A stretch of DNA of 64,000 bases from Leuconostoc mesenteroides subsp. mesenteroides ATCC 8293 (GTDB lineage: Bacteria > Bacillota > Bacilli > Lactobacillales > Lactobacillaceae): contig NC_008531.1 of assembly GCF_000014445.1 (NCBI RefSeq), positions 1,929,001-1,993,000 on the forward strand, written 5' to 3'. Under the pieces are notes generated by a model. That model saw nothing but the letters and a program-made list of their open reading frames with translations, ran no database searches and had not been told where the DNA came from. This document shows positions 61,866 through 64,000 of this stretch, piece after piece (position 1 is the first letter of the stretch; the number at the start of each line of letters is the position of its first letter). Both the position numbers and the translations under genes were made by a program.

Positions 61866-61976
61866 AAAACACCCCAACCTTTAACAGTTGGGGTGTTTTT
61901 ACTCACTTGTCCCAACTATCTACTAATCAATGTCACATTGGTTTAGTAGATAGTCACTCAAAGAACCTACTAAACA
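61866..61976 (-). promoter_or_regulatory. Attenuator: alternating hairpins and terminator behind the Leu-rich leader
   Basis: Minus strand. Segment 1 ACCTACT (within the TAC-CTA-CTT codons) pairs with segment 2 AGTAGGT. Segment 2 GTTTAGTAG can instead pair with segment 3 CTACTAAAC (9 bp). Segment 3 CTATCTACTAA can pair with segment 4 TTAGTAGATAG (11 bp). Directly after segment 4, AGTTGGG (61911-61917) can pair with CCCAACT in the 5' arm of the terminator. The terminator is CACCCCAAC/GTTGGGGTG (61870-61895) with six T. This is a complete attenuation switch by inspection. Confidence 0.75.
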
Positions 61977-62033
61977 TCAACTGAGAAGTAGGTAGAGGAG
62001 AGAATAGTTCATTTTTTTAATTGTTTTGTTCAT
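61977..62033 (-). CDS. 18-residue Leu/Tyr-rich leader peptide
   Basis: ATG with GAGG seven nt upstream encodes MNKTIKKMNYSLLYLLLS and TGA. Five of the last seven residues before the final Ser are Leu, encoded by CTC, CTC, CTA, CTT, CTC, with none of the TTA/TTG codons that dominate in such genomes; Tyr codons are TAT and TAC. These codons overlap segment 1 of the attenuator. A consensus promoter lies 40 nt upstream. Confidence 0.75.
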   Translation of the reverse strand: MNKTIKKMNYSLLYLLLS

Positions 62034-62080
62034 AATTTTTCCTCTTTTTCATATAATTTATATTTTTTAATATGAAACTA

Positions 62081-62109
62081 ATTATATTATCTTACTCTAA
62101 TTAAGTCAA
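62081..62109 (-). promoter_or_regulatory. Promoter of the Leu-rich leader
   Basis: Minus strand TTGACT (62104-62109), 17 nt, TATAAT (62081-62086), one of the best promoter matches in the window. Confidence 0.75.
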
Positions 62110-62176
62110 ACGTTTTATTATCTTATTTTAATAATATAACTAATGATACTAAACAGCTACTGAGCAAATGTATTAA

Positions 62177-63154
62177 CTACTGCTTAATCGTCACATCGCC
62201 GCTATCTGTTGATATTACGTATGCTCCAGTTGTTCCTTTATGTGTGTAACTTGTCTGATCATCATCATGACTATTGAAAGCAGAAATATCCCCGTCAAGC
62301 GTTTTAGCAGTCACACTACTTTTCCCAATCATTGCCGATATATCGCCATCTTGTGCTGTAATGGTAAGCTGACCAGATAGTTGGTTATTCATTAAAGTGA
62401 CATCCCCATATGATGTGTTTATTTTACCCGTATTAATATGATTATGATGCATGCTCAAGTCACCATTTTCAAGTTGAATGTTCATTCCATCGCTAATTCG
62501 TGTATTTTGTATAGTTAAATCACCATTATCACTTTTAATTGTAGCTGTCGATGTAGTCACGTCATTTAAATCAGTATCTTCAATATCATCAAGCGTTAAG
62601 TCATGTTGAACTATTATGTTTTTTAATCTTGTATCTGCAACATGTTGAATTGCTATTTTATCCGCTTTGACATCAGACAGGCTAACATCACTGCTATTCT
62701 GTCCGTCAATTTGAATATCAGACAAACTTTGTGATTGCGGAACTGTAATTACAATTCCATCTTGATCTCCCTGATTCTCATATTTCCAAGAAAACAATTC
62801 GATTTTAATATGACCTGGAGATACACTACCAGCCTGTTTATCAGTAATTTTCAAATGATTTTGCTGATAGCTCAACTCGGGTAGTTTTTGATACGTCATT
62901 ACTTTAACGGTAGTTTTCTTAACATCCCCTGTGATAATACGTACAGGTAAAGATGTTGACACGTCAATATTTTTCACCTCGTTATAAGTATATGATTGTT
63001 GTACCATTTTTTCTTTTTGTGTTTTACGGTCAATAACTTTAGGGCCATTATTCCAAGAAATAGAACTGGACCCGCCACCAAAACCAAATCCAATTAAAGC
63101 TAGCACAGCACCAATAACTATCAAACTCAATCCAATTTTAACACTTCGTTTCAT
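62177..63154 (-). CDS. DUF4097-family beta-helix protein with N-terminal membrane anchor
   Basis: 325 residues. One N-terminal transmembrane helix (about 5-27, VKIGLSLIVIGAVLALIGFGFGGG), then a region of repeated short strands of the type DLTLDDIEDTDLNDV, GDLTIQNTRISDG, GDLSMHHNHI, GDVTLMNNQLSG, GDISAMIGKSS, GDVTIKQ: a right-handed beta-helix typical of DUF4097. It probably faces outside. In operon with HAAS and PadR genes. Confidence 0.87.
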   Translation of the reverse strand: MKRSVKIGLSLIVIGAVLALIGFGFGGGSSSISWNNGPKVIDRKTQKEKMVQQSYTYNEVKNIDVSTSLPVRIITGDVKKTTVKVMTYQKLPELSYQQNHLKITDKQAGSVSPGHIKIELFSWKYENQGDQDGIVITVPQSQSLSDIQIDGQNSSDVSLSDVKADKIAIQHVADTRLKNIIVQHDLTLDDIEDTDLNDVTTSTATIKSDNGDLTIQNTRISDGMNIQLENGDLSMHHNHINTGKINTSYGDVTLMNNQLSGQLTITAQDGDISAMIGKSSVTAKTLDGDISAFNSHDDDQTSYTHKGTTGAYVISTDSGDVTIKQ

Positions 63155-63155
63155 G

Positions 63156-63761
63156 TTATTTGTCCTCCCGATGCATGTACTTTTTATCAGTAAAGCGACG
63201 ATAAATTGCCTTGCTTAATTGTGCTGTTTTATCAATTAGCCACCTCAAGAGACCAATACCAGCTGGCATTACTGTCAACATTATGCCCAATATGAGCAAA
63301 CCACAACCAATATAATACAGCCCCGTCCAGATTGACTGCAGCAAAACACTCACTCCGATAATCGCTGATACCACACCTGACAAAGTCAACGCAATGACAA
63401 CCGCAATAAAAGACGCTAAAACTGCAAAACCAACAGCAGCAAGCGTGACCAAGACAATAAATACAGGTAATGCTAACGGTGACGCCAGTAATGCTAATGC
63501 AATCCACCAAATCAGCTTAATATTTGACCGTGGATTTTTACTAGTTGTATCATCTGTTGATTTTTCATCTGCCTTAATTGAATAGTCAGCTAAAATTTTT
63601 CGTGAGAGTTGTTTTGGCGTGCCTAACTCACTAATGCATTGCTCATATGTGACTAAATCAGCATCCATCACGTACTCTCGATAGAAATTCATCGCTTCCT
63701 CTTTATCTGAATGGTGCAACTGATGTAGTAGTTGCTCTAACTCAGCTAAATAATTCTCCAT
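63156..63761 (-). CDS. HAAS/DUF1700-domain membrane protein
   Basis: 201 residues. The N-terminal soluble helical domain (YLAELEQLLHQLHHSDKEEAMNFYREYVMDA, then LGTPKQLSRKILADY) is the HAAS signature. After it come four hydrophobic segments (about 88-110, 115-135, 140-160, 165-180). The family is encoded with PadR regulators and DUF4097 proteins; a role in envelope-stress sensing is suspected. It lies 1 bp from the DUF4097 gene and 4 bp from PadR. Confidence 0.87.
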   Translation of the reverse strand: MENYLAELEQLLHQLHHSDKEEAMNFYREYVMDADLVTYEQCISELGTPKQLSRKILADYSIKADEKSTDDTTSKNPRSNIKLIWWIALALLASPLALPVFIVLVTLAAVGFAVLASFIAVVIALTLSGVVSAIIGVSVLLQSIWTGLYYIGCGLLILGIMLTVMPAGIGLLRWLIDKTAQLSKAIYRRFTDKKYMHREDK

Positions 63762-63765
63762 CTGC

Positions 63766-64000
63766 TTATCTCTCCTTCAATAATGTGTCAACGTTTGCTT
63801 GGAACATTACCCAATCTTGGCGTATGCTAGCCAATCTGTCACGACCCTGTGTTGTAATCTGGTAATAACGTCGATTTCTGCCTTGATAAGGTTGATCATA
63901 CGTTGTAACAAATTGATTATTTTTTAATCTCCGTAGTACAGGGTATAACGTCGATTCCGAAACAGAAATCGTACCCTGCACTCTTTGCGTTAATGCATAA
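63766..64000 (-). CDS. PadR-family transcriptional regulator, cut by window edge
   Basis: The C-terminal 77 codons are visible: YALTQRVQGTISVSESTLYPVLRRLKNN, then YQGRNRRYYQITTQGRDRL. This is the winged-helix core of PadR; the frame is open to the right edge, so the start lies outside. An internal GTG at 63981 is not a plausible start. Likely regulator of the HAAS/DUF4097 operon it heads. Confidence 0.88.
   Translation of the reverse strand, partial: YALTQRVQGTISVSESTLYPVLRRLKNNQFVTTYDQPYQGRNRRYYQITTQGRDRLASIRQDWVMFQANVDTLLKER

Noticed and set aside
1..64000. CRISPR array, tRNA or rRNA genes, intact insertion sequence
   Set aside because: No regularly spaced repeats, tRNA-like cloverleaf, rRNA signature or intact transposase was seen; only the integrase remnant at 24554-24897 indicates a mobile element.

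Overview
The window reads as chromosome of a heterofermentative lactic acid bacterium, almost certainly Leuconostoc or a close relative. The clearest markers are a phosphoketolase (5181-7622) and a glucose-6-phosphate dehydrogenase (53839-55299) that, from memory, is close to the classic dual-cofactor L. mesenteroides enzyme. Low G+C, fused ECF ATPases, T-box leaders and a ula (ascorbate) operon agree. No rRNA, tRNA, CRISPR array or intact mobile element was seen. I had no database access, so family names rest on recognised motifs.

Layout. 1-3.7 kb: branched-chain amino acid operon ilvB-ilvN-ilvC-ilvA (ilvA runs off the left edge). 4-5 kb: an ABC ATPase, then a promoter, a 20-codon Ile/Val/Leu-rich leader peptide, alternating hairpins and a terminator with no gene behind them. 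5.2-9.7 kb: phosphoketolase, and a GntR regulator divergent from a YbaK-type deacylase. 9.8-15.1 kb: dnaC, rplI, gdpP, rpsR, ssb, rpsF. 15.4-21.1 kb: pepV, an ECF transporter and a SAM hydrolase behind a T-box with an apparent Met specifier. 21.2-23.5 kb: recQ and a membrane protein.

23.9-31.7 kb is an accessory island. It holds a broken tyrosine recombinase, Xre regulators, an orphan bacteriocin-immunity-like gene and unknown ORFs. It also holds two paralogous cassettes, each made of promoter, secreted protein of about 280 residues with a hydrophobic Gly/Ala-rich C-terminus, small membrane protein and terminator. A third copy of the same promoter lies upstream of an unrelated gene. The cassettes look like secreted effector plus candidate immunity pairs.

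31.8-39.2 kb: a complete L-ascorbate operon (ulaG-C-A-B-D-E-F) divergent from a PRD-type regulator, with a cre-like site and an intrinsic terminator in the 5' region. 39-53.5 kb: HAD phosphatase, DMT exporter, YdbS/YdbT pair, regulators, a NhaC-family transporter behind a T-box with a Tyr specifier, and oxidoreductases, each next to a MarR or HxlR regulator. A structured ncRNA candidate of about 280 nt with a cre-like site over its -35 lies at 51.3-51.6 kb. 53.8-64 kb: zwf, a D,D-carboxypeptidase divergent from an AdcR/ZitR-type regulator with a zinc-binding protein, two menaquinone genes and a NiCoT transporter. The NiCoT gene sits behind a second leader-peptide attenuator, rich in Leu codons. 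A PadR/HAAS/DUF4097 operon runs off the right edge.

The two items most likely to be undescribed are the two BCAA-type leader-peptide attenuators placed away from any amino acid operon, and the duplicated secreted-protein/membrane-protein cassettes.
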